From: Undaria pinnatifida
Taxonomy: Eukaryota; Sar; Phaeophyceae; Laminariales; Alariaceae
Reading direction: 5' to 3'
Length of the DNA: 64,000 bases
Assembly: GCA_012845835.1 (NCBI GenBank)
Contig: JABAKD010000017.1
Span: 1,044,001-1,108,000 of the forward strand
Shown: in pieces, positions 21,900 to 34,800 of the stretch
How positions within the stretch are numbered: position 1 is the stretch's first letter
How the letters are laid out: the number at the start of each line of letters is the position of its first letter
Made by a program: the position numbers and the translations under genes
The notes under the pieces: model-generated
The model's input: the letters and a program-made list of their open reading frames with translations, nothing else
Database searches by the model: none
Told to the model about the DNA's origin: nothing

Positions 21900-22480
21900 C
21901 TCAGCGTCAGTGCAGCCGGCCAGGTGCACAAACAAACGATCGGATTTGCGTACTTGGGCGGGGCTGTCAGTGCAGATAGAGAGCTCAGCGTCGAGAAAAC
22001 GCGGCGCTCTGAGAGCCTGGGCGTGCATCCGCGGTACAAGACGGAAATATATGACAGTCTGGATGTGCGCTTGCGGCTGAAGGTGCGGGTGCTGAACGTC
22101 GATGTGGTCGAGCCGCTACTCTACGGGTGCGTGACGTGGAGCCCGAACAAGCCTGACTACGACAGGCCACGGCAGGTTCACCACTCCATGCTCCGCCGAT
22201 GCCTCGGCTGGCGGAAGCGCGACGACTACACCCTCTCGTACGCCAACGCGCTCGCCAAGACAGACTCCGAGGGTGCGGAGACGGAGGATATCGTTCGCGG
22301 GGTTCGTGAATCGTGCGGGGGGGGAGTGTCTGCCGCGGGGGGTGATGTGTGGGGAGCTGGTTGAGGGTAAGGGTTATTCTGGGTGGCAAGAGAAGGGTTC
22401 GGATGGTGCGCCTCAAGGAAAGGTATGACGGAATTTGGCATTAAGTTCGAAGGGTGGAGAAAGGCTGCACACAAGGTCGG
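21900..22480 (+). pseudogene. LINE (non-LTR retrotransposon) 3' end, frameshifted
   Basis: The frame 21924-22364 has FAYLGGAVSAD, a spaced basic/tyrosine region, LRLKVRVLNVDVVEPLLYGCVTWS and HHSMLRRCLGW. This is the conserved region after the RT domain in many LINEs, where YLGG and LLYGC-TW blocks precede the C-terminus. A further block EFGIKFEGWRKAA (about 22430-22468) lies in another frame. The upstream endonuclease and RT domains are missing, so this is a 5'-truncated, broken copy, as is usual for LINE insertions. Confidence 0.8.
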
Positions 22481-22484
22481 CGTC

Positions 22485-22590
22485 GAGTCGAAAAGGCTCT
22501 TTTTCGACTGTGTACGACAGCCCGACTTGGGCTTCAGTCGAAATAGGCCCTTTTGGACTGACAATTCCGACTGCATAATAATTGGTATTT
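22485..22590. repeat. Fragment related to the 43.8-44.6 kb TIR element
   Basis: AGTCGAAAAGGCTCTTTTTCGACTG...GGGCTTCAGTCGAAATAGGCCCTTTT resembles the subterminal GTCGAAAACGGCC and TTTCGGCTGAAGCCC blocks at 43830-43870. Confidence 0.5.
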
Positions 22591-22599
22591 CTACTGGGC

Positions 22600-24190
22600 A
22601 TGTCTTAACCCGTTCTTAGCGTGTCTTACTGGCAGCTGCTAGGGCTTAGTGTTGGGGAGGTCACCCGGGAAACACGAACATATGAAAACATGCCCAGGCT
22701 ACGGTACCTATGTACTACCAGGTGCACAACCAGGTAGCTACGTAGATACACAGATACCAGCCCCATGGTCATAATCTGCTCGTATGATATGATGTGATAC
22801 CATCGAACACGGCCTCGCGCTACGCGTACATACGTAGGCATTGGTTGTGCTCGGGGCCGAGTTACCATACCAACTTGCTTGCCCATGGCAAAAGCGTACC
22901 TGGTATGTCGATGCAGAGTTTATCAGCATGATCCTGCGCACTTGCTGTTGTTGCTGAGTGTCGTCGCTGTGTTGCAGGCAATTGAAGCTTGTGAACATTG
23001 CAGGTTACTTCGTATCTCCGCGCACCAAAGAGACATGCATGGACAGCAACATACTCGGCCGTCGCTCGACACATGCGAAAACTGTTTGAACTGCGAAAAA
23101 CACTGCATTCCTCGATAAAATCGTTGTCTCATCACGGCAGTGTCTATGTGGCCGCATACGTCTGCATATCTCTCAACAATAAGACAAATGATCAGGAGGG
23201 ACACTGATTGTGTTGATGCCGTTGGGTAGAAAATACGGAAGACAACCAACAGCGAAAGAGAGGTTTCTGCGCTGTGCTCAAGCCGCGTGTCGTGCATACA
23301 CGGCGGTGTGGCTCACCTGCTGTTGGGGATATCACACGTGATAAAACCACTGGCTGCAGCCAATACGTGCCAGCAAACAAAAATATGAGCGGCCCCACCC
23401 AGCTTCATGATTACGCCCGAGCTCAAGCCTGTCTTTGTTCTTTGTGATATCTTCTCCTCTGCTCAGTGCCCAGTCCTCAAGACTGCTGCTGCGCTTCCAG
23501 CTCGTTTGCATGTCTCCGGTAGTCCCCAGGTCCCGCCCAAAACCGCCAATATTTTTTCTCGAAACCCTCCCTGCGCCCAAGGCCGGAGTACCGAGAGATG
23601 AAATCCATCTCTATGACAGGAATCACGATACGCTTCTCGCCCGCTCTGGTTTCAAGAGGCCTCCGCAAGACCATCAGGTACGTTGTGTCTCCTCAATCAC
23701 GGGTGCACCCCTCTCGAATGGTTCCGCTGCGCCCTCGCCCAGTTGCGTTGGCGTACGGCAGTGCCACGCCGACCTGCTATGCGAACTGTTAGCTGGAAGC
23801 TCCTACGAAGATCAACTACAAGCCAAGAATGAGTGCACTATAGCCGTGTGGCAGGGCCGATGCTTTGTAGGTCCAGCGCTACGAGCATCGTATTTGCCTC
23901 ACGTGGACCTGACTTTCTAGTCGGCATATGATACGGCATATGATACAGTCAAGCAATGCTAGCTGTTGTTCCAGCAAGCACGTTTCGGAAGTTTATCTAC
24001 CTGGTATGTTCCAAAGTAAAAAGCGGTGCGTGCTTCCGAACGATTTTTCTTACAGGTTTTAGCAGCACTATAAGGAAACGGCCACGTACCAGGTCAGGTA
24101 AGGTCACTGCACTATCATGCTCGCACTTCCACCTGTGCATGTCGTCGATATACGCCAATGTTGTCACGGTTACACCGCAGTTCTATTATA
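22600..24190. other. No gene recognised
   Basis: Frames of 60-160 codons exist on both strands but overlap one another, have mixed composition and no recognised motif. Small local palindromes around TACCTGGTA and CATATGATACGG are present. A diverged or single-exon gene here cannot be excluded. Confidence 0.35.
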
Positions 24191-24191
24191 T

Positions 24192-25100
24192 CAGGGCTTT
24201 TCGTTGGTCATGACCCAACTCGCGGACCGAATCAGGACGTTTTCAAAACCTCGGGTCGGGTCGGGTCAAAAAGGTCGAGGTTTCGAAATATCACGGGTCG
24301 GGTCGGATCGGGTCGGGTCGGGTCAAGAGGCTTTGACATGTCACGGGTCCGGTCGGATTGGGCCAAGAGGTTTTGAAATATCGCGGGTCGGGTCGGTTGA
24401 GGTCAGGTCAAAAGGTTTTGAAAACACGCGGGTTGGATCTGGACATGAGCCGCGAGATACGAGTCATGTCACGGGTCGGGCCACTTTGACCCGAGAGTTG
24501 TTTTTTCTGACCCGCGGATAGGCCCGGTACATCTGACCCGCGGGTCCAACACATTCAAACCTTGCCAGTTCCTCTCCCGAGGACCTCTGTGGTGCTGATA
24601 CTCCTTGCCGGGTTTGGATCATCTTCGTGCGTTAAAACACCGCCAAATGTGCACATTCACATCCAGATCTATTCGTACCCGTTACATCCAGTTTGCATTA
24701 CGACGGGGTGCACAAACACAGATTTAACGTTTTCGCAGTCAACCCGTGGGTGGGATCCACGGTTCGAACCCGTGGGTTGGGAGAAAAAACCTCGCGGGTG
24801 AAGGTGACCCGAACCGCGTTTTAGCCTGCTCTCACGGGTCATTCGGAGCCTGGCGGGTCGGGTCGGGCCGGGTCAGGAGGTGTTCATACTCTCACGGGTC
24901 GGGTCTGGTCGGATTGTGAGGGCTTGAAATATGACGGGTCGAGGCGGATCGGGTCAGGAGATGTTGGAAACCTCACGGGTCGGTTCGAGTTGGATCAGGT
25001 TCTTGAAATGTCACGGGTCGGGTCGGGTCACCTGACCCAGCCCAACCCAACCCAACCCGACTCGACCCACGAGGTTTGACCTCACCTGTGCAATGCCCTG
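24192..25100. mobile_element. hAT-like element with GGGTC-repeat interior, long copy
   Basis: It starts CAGGGCTTTTCG and ends AATGCCCTG, the family termini. The flanking octamers TATTATAT (24184-24191) and GATTTTAT (25101-25108) match at 6 of 8 positions, consistent with a decayed 8-bp target duplication. The interior is made of degenerate units like CACGGGTCGGGTCGGGTCAGGAGGTTTTGAAAT. No transposase is present. Confidence 0.65.
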
Positions 25101-25209
25101 GATTTTATCTCCTTGCATACTGGTTCCGGTACTGTAATACGACGGATCGTTCGGATCTTGTCACTCCAAAATCCTACTTCTCAGTTCGGCTCGGGCCGCC
25201 CAGATCCAT

Positions 25210-25370
25210 TATCGATCGATTCGGTTCGGTTCGGTTCGGTTCGGTTCGGTTCGGTTCGGTTCGGTTCGGTTCGGTTCGGTTCGGTTCGGTTCGGTTCGGT
25301 TCGGTTCGGTTCGGTTCGGTTCGATTCGGTTCGGTTTGGCTCGGCTCGGTTCGGTTCGGTCCGGTTCTTT
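25210..25370. repeat. TTCGG pentanucleotide microsatellite
   Basis: (GGTTC)n, nearly perfect for about 110 bp, then with interruptions. Open frames on both strands (FGSVR, NRTEP) are artefacts. It lies about 110 bp beyond the hAT-like element's GGGTC interior and may have grown from a related pentamer. Confidence 0.97.
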
Positions 25371-25488
25371 CGTAGTTCCTTGAATTTAGAATTAAGTAAC
25401 AATTGGCCATGAACGGCTTTTCACTGTTGGGAATCGCGGTTCTTCAGGACCGGGAAGCCCCCCGTCCTCCGTCTCCGTACCCCCCCCA

Positions 25489-25588
25489 ATGCCGCGTATC
25501 CCCCATTTGCCCCTCCCCGGTCGATATTCCTCACCGCCCTCCGCTTCTATCACCATCAGCGGCGGCGGCAGCAGCAGCATCAGCAACC

Positions 25589-25621
<33 letters not shown>

Positions 25622-25960
25622 GCGGCGGCAGCACCACCACCAACAACAACAGTGGCACCAGCGCCAGCCGAACCGGCAGCAGCACCGGCAGGATGAGGCT
25701 GTTCAGCAGGGCCGGCTTCGGAATCAAAGTAGGGACGTTCCTAGCGCTGGGCGGACCCGCGCGGAGCTTCCACGTCAACTATGCCAGACCTAACCATGCC
25801 AGAATCAACTATTTCAGATCCAACCATTCAACATTCAACCATGCTAGGTTAGCTTCCTCGATCGCGGCGCACCAGGCGAGAACGCAAGCATTTCAGGGGG
25901 CTGTAGCGCCCGTTCTGGCAGCAACGCGGCCTCAAAGAGGAATGGAGGCCTACCATGGGG
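25489..25960 (+). CDS. Probable first exon of the 5'-nucleotidase gene
   Basis: The open frame has a Ser-rich tract coded by an AGC/GGC repeat (about 25560-25640) and then, from ATG 25693, an Arg-rich, acid-poor segment (MRLFSRAGFGIKVGTFLAL...) that looks like a mitochondrial presequence. The frame meets a GTAGGG donor at 25961 in phase 1, which fits the phase of the next exon at 27120. Either ATG 25489 or ATG 25693 could be the start; 25693 gives the better targeting signal. Assignment to the gene rests on strand, distance and phase only. Confidence 0.42.
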
Positions 25961-27119
25961 GTAGGGAGGGGAGCGCGGATGGCGGGAGAAGTTGGGCGCG
26001 GACGAAGCGATTTTCTCAGAGGCAAGGTCGTGTGGTGTGCGTTGGTCTCGGCCTGGTATGGATGGTTTGGGTTGGGTCGGGTTGGTTTGGTTTGCGCTTT
26101 GATTTTATTTGGTTTTATTTGTGGTTTGGTTTGGTAGGGCGGAGGGCGGCGAGGGCCAGCGGCGGCGAGAGTTGTTAGGTGTGGACGCGGCGCTTTCCTG
26201 GGAGCTGCAGTTATTTATTTGGGTTGGTTTGAGTTAGTTCGGGTTGGCTGTGGTTGATCTTAGGTTTGCTTGGCTTGGCCAGGTGGGGTGCTCCCTCCCC
26301 CCCCCCCCTTTGTGGTGCATTGGGCCACACGTACTACTTTTGTGGGTGACCAATGATGGCGCCCTCCACTACCTACCTTCGCAGTATTTTCTCTTATTTG
26401 CTATATTAATAGTACTCCGGAGTAATAAATTAACTATACATTATGTCCGGGAGTATTATCATCCTTTGGACATTAGTATTGTAATACAATGTTGCTTATA
26501 TTTCCGGACCAAGTGGTACAGGCTTCTCAATCTACGCTGCTACTCCAAATTTGTGTCGGAAACCATCCACGTTGTATTTCGAACAATTTTAGAAAAAGTA
26601 ACACAAACAAATCATGAAAAAAAATGCTCACACTAGGAGACGTGAGTGCTGGGTAGGATAGATTGAGGGGGAAGCATCGCTTGCTCGACTTGGCAAGGCA
26701 GGGGTCGAAATTGTGCTGCCTGTCCACGTCGGGTCTGTGATGTGTTGCCCCAGCTATTTTCTGTTCAAGGGGAAGAAACTTGATTGTCGACGCTGAGGGA
26801 GCGAGATGTAAAGGACCCTCGGCTAGCCGAAACTATCCCTGGTTGACTTTGGTGGGGGGGCGAAGCTTTTGTTGAAGCCAATTTCTTACCGGTCGGCTGT
26901 TGATTTTCTCGTGACAGTCTTCTCGTATCCGATGCCGCCTCTCTTAGTCCCCCCCCACTTTTTGGTATCGCCCCCCCCCCCCCCCCCGCCCTAAGCTTCC
27001 AGTGCAATTTTCGTTATCATCCCCCCAACCCTCCCGACACCCCCTTCCCCCGCCCCCACCCCTTCCCACCCCCTCCCCGCCTCGCCCCACCCTCCTCACC
27101 CGGTGCACCAGGCCGATAG

Positions 27120-28816
27120 GGTCAGCTGCTACTGGGAACGCGAAAACGAGATTGGCGTCGACAGGGACTGGCGTGGGTGGGGGCGACGGCTCGGAGATTT
27201 TTTGCAATCGGGAGCTCAACATGAAGCAAGTGAGTTTTTTGTTTGTGAGCTCGCCGCGCTTCGCTCCCCTCCTGACTTCCAGGACACTTAGTAGGTTTTA
27301 CGACATGGCCTTGCTTTGACAGGCTACCTGATACTTCACACTACGGTAGAGGTCCCTTTATTGCGCCGGTTGAGTAGGGCGGGTTGCCCGGTGTAGTGCG
27401 TGTGTTTTCTTTTGGCACAGATGGGTACAACCAGTGGTAGCAGTATGCGGAGTAGTGCCGGTTGCCTCTTTAGTGCCGGTAGCTCCGGGTAGCAGACAAA
27501 CTGGCTCCCTTGTTTCATCTTCGTTTTGATATAATGCCCAGGCTATCGGGCTATCGGGGTTGACAGTTGACAGTTTATTACAACTCCTCGTTACGTCTTG
27601 CACTCCGACAAATTTCCACGATTTTTTACGGGTCACGCACGATCCGGCCCACGAACCTTTAAACAAACTCGCGGGTCGAGTCGGGTCGGGTCAGGAAATG
27701 TTGGAAATGTCACGGGACGGGTCGGGTTGGGTCGGGTCAGGAGGTTATCAAACATTGCGGGTCGGGTCGGGTGACCCTGGCCCGACCCGACCCCCGAGTA
27801 ACTATCCGACCCATGAAAAGCCCTGCAAATTTCGCAATCGGTCTGGGTTGGGAGGTTTTTTTTTTTTTAGATCGTCTCGCTTCGCTCCCTCGCGAGTTTC
27901 CAGTACATAGCAGCGTTTACGTCTTGGCCCAGCTTCGACAAAGTGGTTCGGCGTCCACGCTACGGTAGTGTCTCCCTATAATGCTGGGATGTGCCAACCG
28001 GAAAAATTGCGGCACTGTAGTGGCAACCGGCACTACTCCGCATGCTGCCACTATCGGTTGTTCTCATATGTGCCACGCTGTTTCGCAGGCACTATAGCAG
28101 GCAACGGGCGCTACTTCACCGTCACTATAGAGGGATCACTGCTGTATAGCTAACTCCTCGTTTTACGTCTTCACCCGCCCTGTCTGTACGGGTTCGCGCG
28201 GTGTGAATTTGGGACGTGCTTCCCAGATCAAGGCGGTTGGATTCGATATGGATTACACCCTCGCGCAATATTTCACCGCGTTTGATCAGCTAGCGTTTGA
28301 TGGGGCGAAGGAAAAGCTTATCCAGAATCTGGGCTACCCTATGGAGGTGCACGCTTTCAAATACGACCCGGAGTTTTTTGCGAGGGGTCTGGTCATCGAC
28401 CTTGAGAGGGGTGAGCGTGTGATGGTGGTGGTGGTGGTGGGCCGGCAGGTTGGGCGGGGTGGGCTGGTGGCTGAGGTCCTAGTGGTGGTTGTGGTGGCGG
28501 TGGTGACGGTGATGGTGATTGATGATGGTGGTGATAGTGGTGTTGGTTGTGGCGGGGGTGGTGGTGATGGTCGTGATGACGATAGCGGTGGTGTTGGTGT
28601 TGGTGTTGGCGGTGACGTTGGTATTGATGGTGGTGCTGTTGATGGTATTGGTGGTATTGGGGGAGGTGGTGATGGTGACGGTGGTGTTGATGGCGTTGAT
28701 GTTGGTGCCGGTGGTAGTGTTGGTGGTGGTGTTGGTGGTGTTGGTGGTGTTGGTGGTGTTGGTGGTGTTGTTGTTGGTGGTGCTATTAGTGATGGTGGTG
28801 TTAGTCATGGTGGTTG

Positions 28817-28856
<40 letters not shown>

Positions 28857-31800
28857 GGTGTTGCTGTTGCTGTTGCTGTTGCTGTTCGTGCTCGTGTTCG
28901 TGTTTGCGTTCGTGTTCGTTGCAACGGGTAACAGTGGTGGTGGTTACGGTCGCGGCGATGGAGGTGGTGATATGTAAGCATCGTAGCTCTCTCACTCCTT
29001 TTGACTGGTTGGTTGGTCGCCAACTCAAACATTGCTCTTCCTGCCTACAGTCGGCGGCGTCGGCGATTGCCACCTCTCGACCCTATACTGTGTCTGGTAG
29101 ATTGACAACTAGCTCAGTCCTTTATCCTTCTCCAACTCCCGTCACATGCAGGCAACATCATCGATTGCCCACTCCACCACTGCTTTTTGATTGGTGGATT
29201 GATAACCAACTCGGCAATCATTGTCCTGCTCCTGCCACCGCTACATGCAGGCAACATTCTGAAGATGGACCGACATAGATACATCCGAGTGGCATTTCAC
29301 GGCTTCAGGAAGCTCGAGAGCGACGAACGGAAACGCGTTTACTTGGACGGAGCAAAGGTTCGCCCTCGCTGCGCACGAGGTTTACATATATAGTTGCTTC
29401 AGTGCTATTACGGAAGAAGCCATTGTAATCGCAACCTACGATAAAGACCAAAACCTACATTTTTTCCCTTTTTTTTTATTACCTATCTTTGGTTTGTCCA
29501 TATCCATTCTATTGCCTTCGCACTTGCGCGACTCTCCTTCCCTATGTAGACGTAACTCAGGTCCGGGGTCACCAAACAGGCCCTACCCCCCCTCCCCACC
29601 ACGGGAAATGCCTTCATGTTTATCGCGGGAAGATTCCAGCTATTTTCTTCCCTCTCGCATCGAATTGTGCCTGCCCACACTGCTAGCGCTCTCAGCTGTT
29701 GACTGCTTGTTTTTTCAGTTTTGCAAATAAACTCAGAAGTCCGACCCACGTGGAAATCAAACCCCAGAACCAACTCTAGTGCGTAACGTTCGAGGTTAAC
29801 CACTAGACCACCGGGGCGACCGACCATAATTGGTTCCGATTACTAGGTGCTCCTTTGATAGCAATCATTTTTTCGTAGCTGGGCGTGTGGAGTTTTCCGC
29901 CGAAAACCGGCCTTGTTCCCGGGTTTGTTTTTTGTGAAAGATGGATTTACGATCTTTCGTCGGGTGTGAGTTCGAGTAGTTGTTACCAGGCAATGTCTGT
30001 TTTAGGTAATGCCCGATTGTTCTGTTTTGCGACTTTTGATACTCACGTTTCGCTTTTAATTTTCGCGCTCAATCTTCAAGTTGCAGTTTTCAATTTTCAG
30101 TGTTCAGTTTGCACGTTGCGATTCCAACCTTTTGTGTTGAGTCTTCATTTTCCATTTTTTTTTGCAGATGCGCACGTTCACCGGGTCGAAATACGTTTCG
30201 ATGGACACGTTGTTTTCTTTGGTGGACGCCATGCTCTACGCGCACCTCGTGGAGTTGAAGGACAGCAACAGCGGGCTCGTCATGGACAAGGTGAGGATCG
30301 GAAAGTGGTGGGAACGCTTTGGTTATACCAGGTAGTTTTTTGTTTGTTTTTGTTGTTGTTATTGTTGTTGTAGTAGTAGTTGTGGTTTCTTGTTCCTTCG
30401 TTATTCTTCGTGTTTTGTATTTGTTCCTTGGTCCTGTTATTCTTCTTGCTTTCAATATTTGAATCTATCGGAGGGTTTTACACCTACTCCGGGCTCGTCA
30501 TGGATACGGCGAGGAACAAATATGGAGTCCGAAGTCTTTAGATAGTGTTGATGTGCAGCCACTACTGCTGTGCGCACGAGTACGAGAGTACGAGTATCTT
30601 AGTTTAAATAATTGTTCCGCCGAAAGTGATGTGCCGCGAGACAACGCGTTCAAGAGTTTCCCGTTGGTTGCTCACTTTGCTATATACGTTCAACTCACCC
30701 CTTGTCGGCTCATGGATAGCAGTAGTTTTGTAGAGGTAACAGAAAAAAATCCTCAGCTGCGAGATAAAATACTAATGTCAAAAGCCATATTTTCAAGCTG
30801 CATGTGAGGCGATGACCGCGCGTGCTAATGACGGAGATCCATTGTTAACAGGGGTAAATGCCTTATTATCATGTTGCAAAAATTGACCGGAAATTTCTCA
30901 TGATTTTCGCAACATCTCGGCCAGAACATCCTATATTATTATTTTTTTTAATTTTTGCGCCGTGACCGTAAGGCCTATGCGAACAATCCAAGCTATCGTT
31001 TACCGTTTTCGACGAAGAATTGACAGAGTTATGACCCCATAGACTAGGCATTAAATGACCCCTGTTAGCAATGGACCTCCGTCAATAAGCAGGTTAACGA
31101 CCTCAATGTTGGAAGATGGCTGGCTTTCCACGACAGGCATCAGGGACTGCTGCTGTAGAAGGGACAATCGGTCTGCGTTCTGCTTACCGTTGCGGTTGTA
31201 CGCTACTTCGCTAAAAGCGAAGGCCCGCTGCGCATAATACGATCAGCATACATGTCACGTACCAGGAAGAGTAATCTTGGGATGCCAAAACTCGGGGACG
31301 CAAGAAGGATGTCCCCGGGGTTGAATAAAGTCTCGTGGGAGACCTTGCAATGATCCCATAGTATAGATCCGATATGAATTTAAGCGACGACGGAATGTCA
31401 CGGCCTTTGACCTGCTTGATCGATCAAGAAACGGCAGTCTCTGCTTCTGCCCTGTATTTTTTTTGCACGTGGTATCCATCCGTGAGTCTTTTCGACACTA
31501 TGCCCAGCGTGCTATCGTAGTTATCATCCCCAATGAAAAATCGGGGATGATAACTACGATAGAGGTGTTACTGCCTTAAGGTATACCATTTTTTGGCGAA
31601 AACGTTTTCTGAATGTCGGGGCTCTTGTAACCTCTGATCGCCGGAACTTTTTTTTTTTTGCAATATTATTGATGCTTTTTCATCGCGGCTTTTCACGGCC
31701 CGGATCATTGCTCGCGGGTCGGACCGGGTCAGGGTAACCCGACCCGACCCGTGAGATTTCGAGCACCTCCTGACCCGACCCGATCCGATCCGATCTGATC

Positions 31801-34800
31801 CGATCCGATCCGATCCGATCCGATCCGATCCGATCCAATCCGATCCGATCCGATCCGATCCGATCCGTGAGAAGTCTACCACCTCCTGACCCGACCCGAC
31901 CCGACCTGACGGATTTTGAAAACCTCCTGACCCAACCCGTGGGTCGGGTCGTGCCCCATGAAAAACCCTGGTTTTATGCATTGGCGACCAAAATGTGGGT
32001 TGACAGCACTCTTGCCCCTTGACGGACAGCAGCCGTCAAGACGGACAGCCGTCAAGGAACTCCACACACTAAAACTAGTATGATAAGTCCAAAGACCCCT
32101 TGACGAGTCGAAACTAGGCCGTCAACCGACATCTTTGTAGGCGATGAGTCTGTCCATCATGTTGCACGTTAAGTTAGTCTACTCAAGATTCGGTTTCTGG
32201 GGGAGACACACACGGTAGAGCACATCAGGTGAAGAACCTCAGAAAAACATTAGAGGGTAGCAGGTAGCTTTGTCTGCAATACTCAAGAAAACAAGGCAAC
32301 AGACTGAGCGGTGTATGGTGTGTTTGATAGAGAGAATGAAGCATGTCTGTGTCGGGAATCGCGGTCGCAGGGGAATGTAGAAATAGGTAAACGAGTCCCC
32401 CAGGACCAGTCTCGGATGCAGCTCGTTGCATGCAGGCTAGCAAGGGCACGCCGAGCGCAAGCGAGTTGGTGCCCTTGCTGATAACGTGGGCAGACACGAT
32501 GTAGTCCCTAGATTGGCCAGCCAAGCCGGGCGTTTGGGTATTTTATTATTGCCAAGCCAGGCGTTTGAGTCTCGGAGGAGCCTGAGGAAAACAATAGATG
32601 CGCCGCTATCGTGGTATGGTTCCTTGGTAACCTCTTCAAACCTCATCCCTCCAATGCTCCCGTTTGTTGGTGAAGGCGTCGGGATCTTGCCCTTACGACA
32701 TAACCATTTACTAGAGCTGTGAATCGGCACGACTTAATTCGCCAACTAGTTATTAGTCGCACTAATAGTTAGTCGTTCCCCGGGGGAGGTGCCGACTCTC
32801 GGGCTTATTGGATGTCCATACTTGTAGGAAGGAAAGTTGAATGCGGGATACGTGTCCCCGTTTTTAGGCGGGGTTCCCTCGTGCGGGGGGTGTGTGATTT
32901 GGCTCGCTTCGGACTTAAGTCGGCAATTCGGCTGAGCATCAGCTGATTTCGCCAGCCGACTTGCCGACTAAAGTCACTTACTTAGTTAACGGCACCTACC
33001 GATTGGCTATTTGTTGTGAAATCCTGCCGACTCACAGTTTTACTCTTTACCCGATTTTGCGTGTTCATCGTGCGCCTTAGTGTTCAGCGAGTGGAACGTC
33101 CAGCCCCCATTCGTTCTACACAACCTGTCCATTCGCTAGTTCGCCTTGTTTTGGGGTCGAGCCACAACAAGGCGAGATAGCGAATGGGACGGCTGCTGTG
33201 GATGAATGGGTGGAATGATACTCAAAGTCCACTCGCCAACGAAGGCGCATCATGAAAGCACAATTCTACATCTCCGTTCCGGTAGTTTCATTTCGTCCAA
33301 ACCTCAGGAACCCTTTCGAGTTGCCTGATGCGCCTGCCGACCACCAGCATAAACGAGTTGACGATAGCAACGTACGGAAGTCATAGCGGCAGCTGAGTTT
33401 TTTTTTCCGCGTACGATCCATTCTTGTGTAAATCCGCCTCTCTGTTCTTTGCTCTTTTTTTTCATTCCGCCTCGTCGCGTCCCGCTCTATTTCTTATTAC
33501 CCCGCGTCGTGCCCTGCTCTATTTTTCATTACCCCGCGTCGGGCCCCGCTTTCCAGTCGTACGAGCAGCTATTCCGGGACGTTCGGAAGTGCGTTGACCT
33601 TTGTCATCGCGACGGTGTCATCAAGGACAGGGTGGCAGAAGATCCGGCCAGGTAGAATAGCACCGCTGTAGACAGTTTCAGTGTACCAATAGGCCAGACC
33701 AGGCAACAACAAACTCCTTTTGATAGTCTGAACAGGGCTTTCTGTGACACCAACCTTCAGCAATCTTGAGCAACCTTGAGCATAGGCGGGTGCATAGGCG
33801 ATAGTGCAGCGCTCACCGCCGAGCACGATTCCTTATTCCCTGTTCCTTAGCATACCCCCCATGTTGGATGTTTTGTACCACCCACTGAGCGTCTGAATCA
33901 CGTGACTCAGTAGCTCAGTGGGTAGTACGATATAACCAACACCCCAGCAAATAAGGCGTTTTTGCCACCGTGATGGCGTCATCAAGGGCAGGGTGGAAGA
34001 CGACATCGCCAGGTACATATAGACTCGCCCCTGTGGCGTATCAGGTTATCCTCGAGCCTGGTATGGATCAGTTTCGTGAGTTCGAGCCCCACCGAGTGCA
34101 TATTCGTATAAATTCGATGGGACTTTTTCTTGTGCACAAATTGACTGGCGGAAAGCGCGAGAGCGTGAGTTAGCAACACTCGATGAAGAATCGACGAGCA
34201 GTGGGATTGCTGAACCCTATGCGCGATAAAAATTGAAGGCAAGAACCAGGGGGGAGAAGGGACGACACCTGTGACCACGGCTTGTCCAGAAGCTGGAAAG
34301 TAAAAGTGTGAGAAAAAAAAAAAGACTAAATCATGAGCTCGCTGGGGCTGGTCGGCGTTACTTGACCGATTATTTGCCCGGAGATTAGTTTCTTGCGTCG
34401 TACCTGGTTATTGCTTGTAGGAACGCCTGTGTTTCCCCTTATTAACTTTCGATACCCGTGTTCCAGCTAGCGTTGGGTTGCGAAAGCAACTGAGTTAAAT
34501 CGACACACGACGCGTATAAAAAAACGTGAAAGTGTGGTGAGCTTGAGCTTTTTTTTTCGACCCCATCCGCCGGAGGATGAAAAAAAAAAAGACACCCGCG
34601 GGATTTGAGGCGAAGCATATCCCGAAGGGGAACCTTGTAGATTCATGGTGAAGATTGTTAGAGGTCGGAAACCCGACCAGATAATAATGTGTATTTTGTT
34701 GCGAGAGAGAACTACGTAGGCGTTTTGGTTCGTATGATGCGGTTGCATAATTGACATTGATTGCTGCAGCATGGCAGTGTTTGATTGGTCGCGTCAGTGG

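Noticed and set aside
24225-25075. Telomere-like GGGTC/TCGGG arrays
   Set aside because: The unit does not match a standard telomere repeat and the arrays lie within TIR-bounded elements.
25076-25412. Frames of FGSVR or NRTEP repeats
   Set aside because: Artefacts of the TTCGG microsatellite.
28203-28226. Extending the GFDMDYTLA exon upstream to GTG 28203
   Set aside because: The CAG acceptor at 28224-28226 joins exactly with [12 protein letters not shown] from exon 27120-27229 in phase, reproducing the usual family sequence order.
33905-33930. tRNA gene starting at TAGCTCAGTGGGTAG
   Set aside because: There is no B box, T arm or acceptor stem after it; the sequence is one arm of a hairpin.
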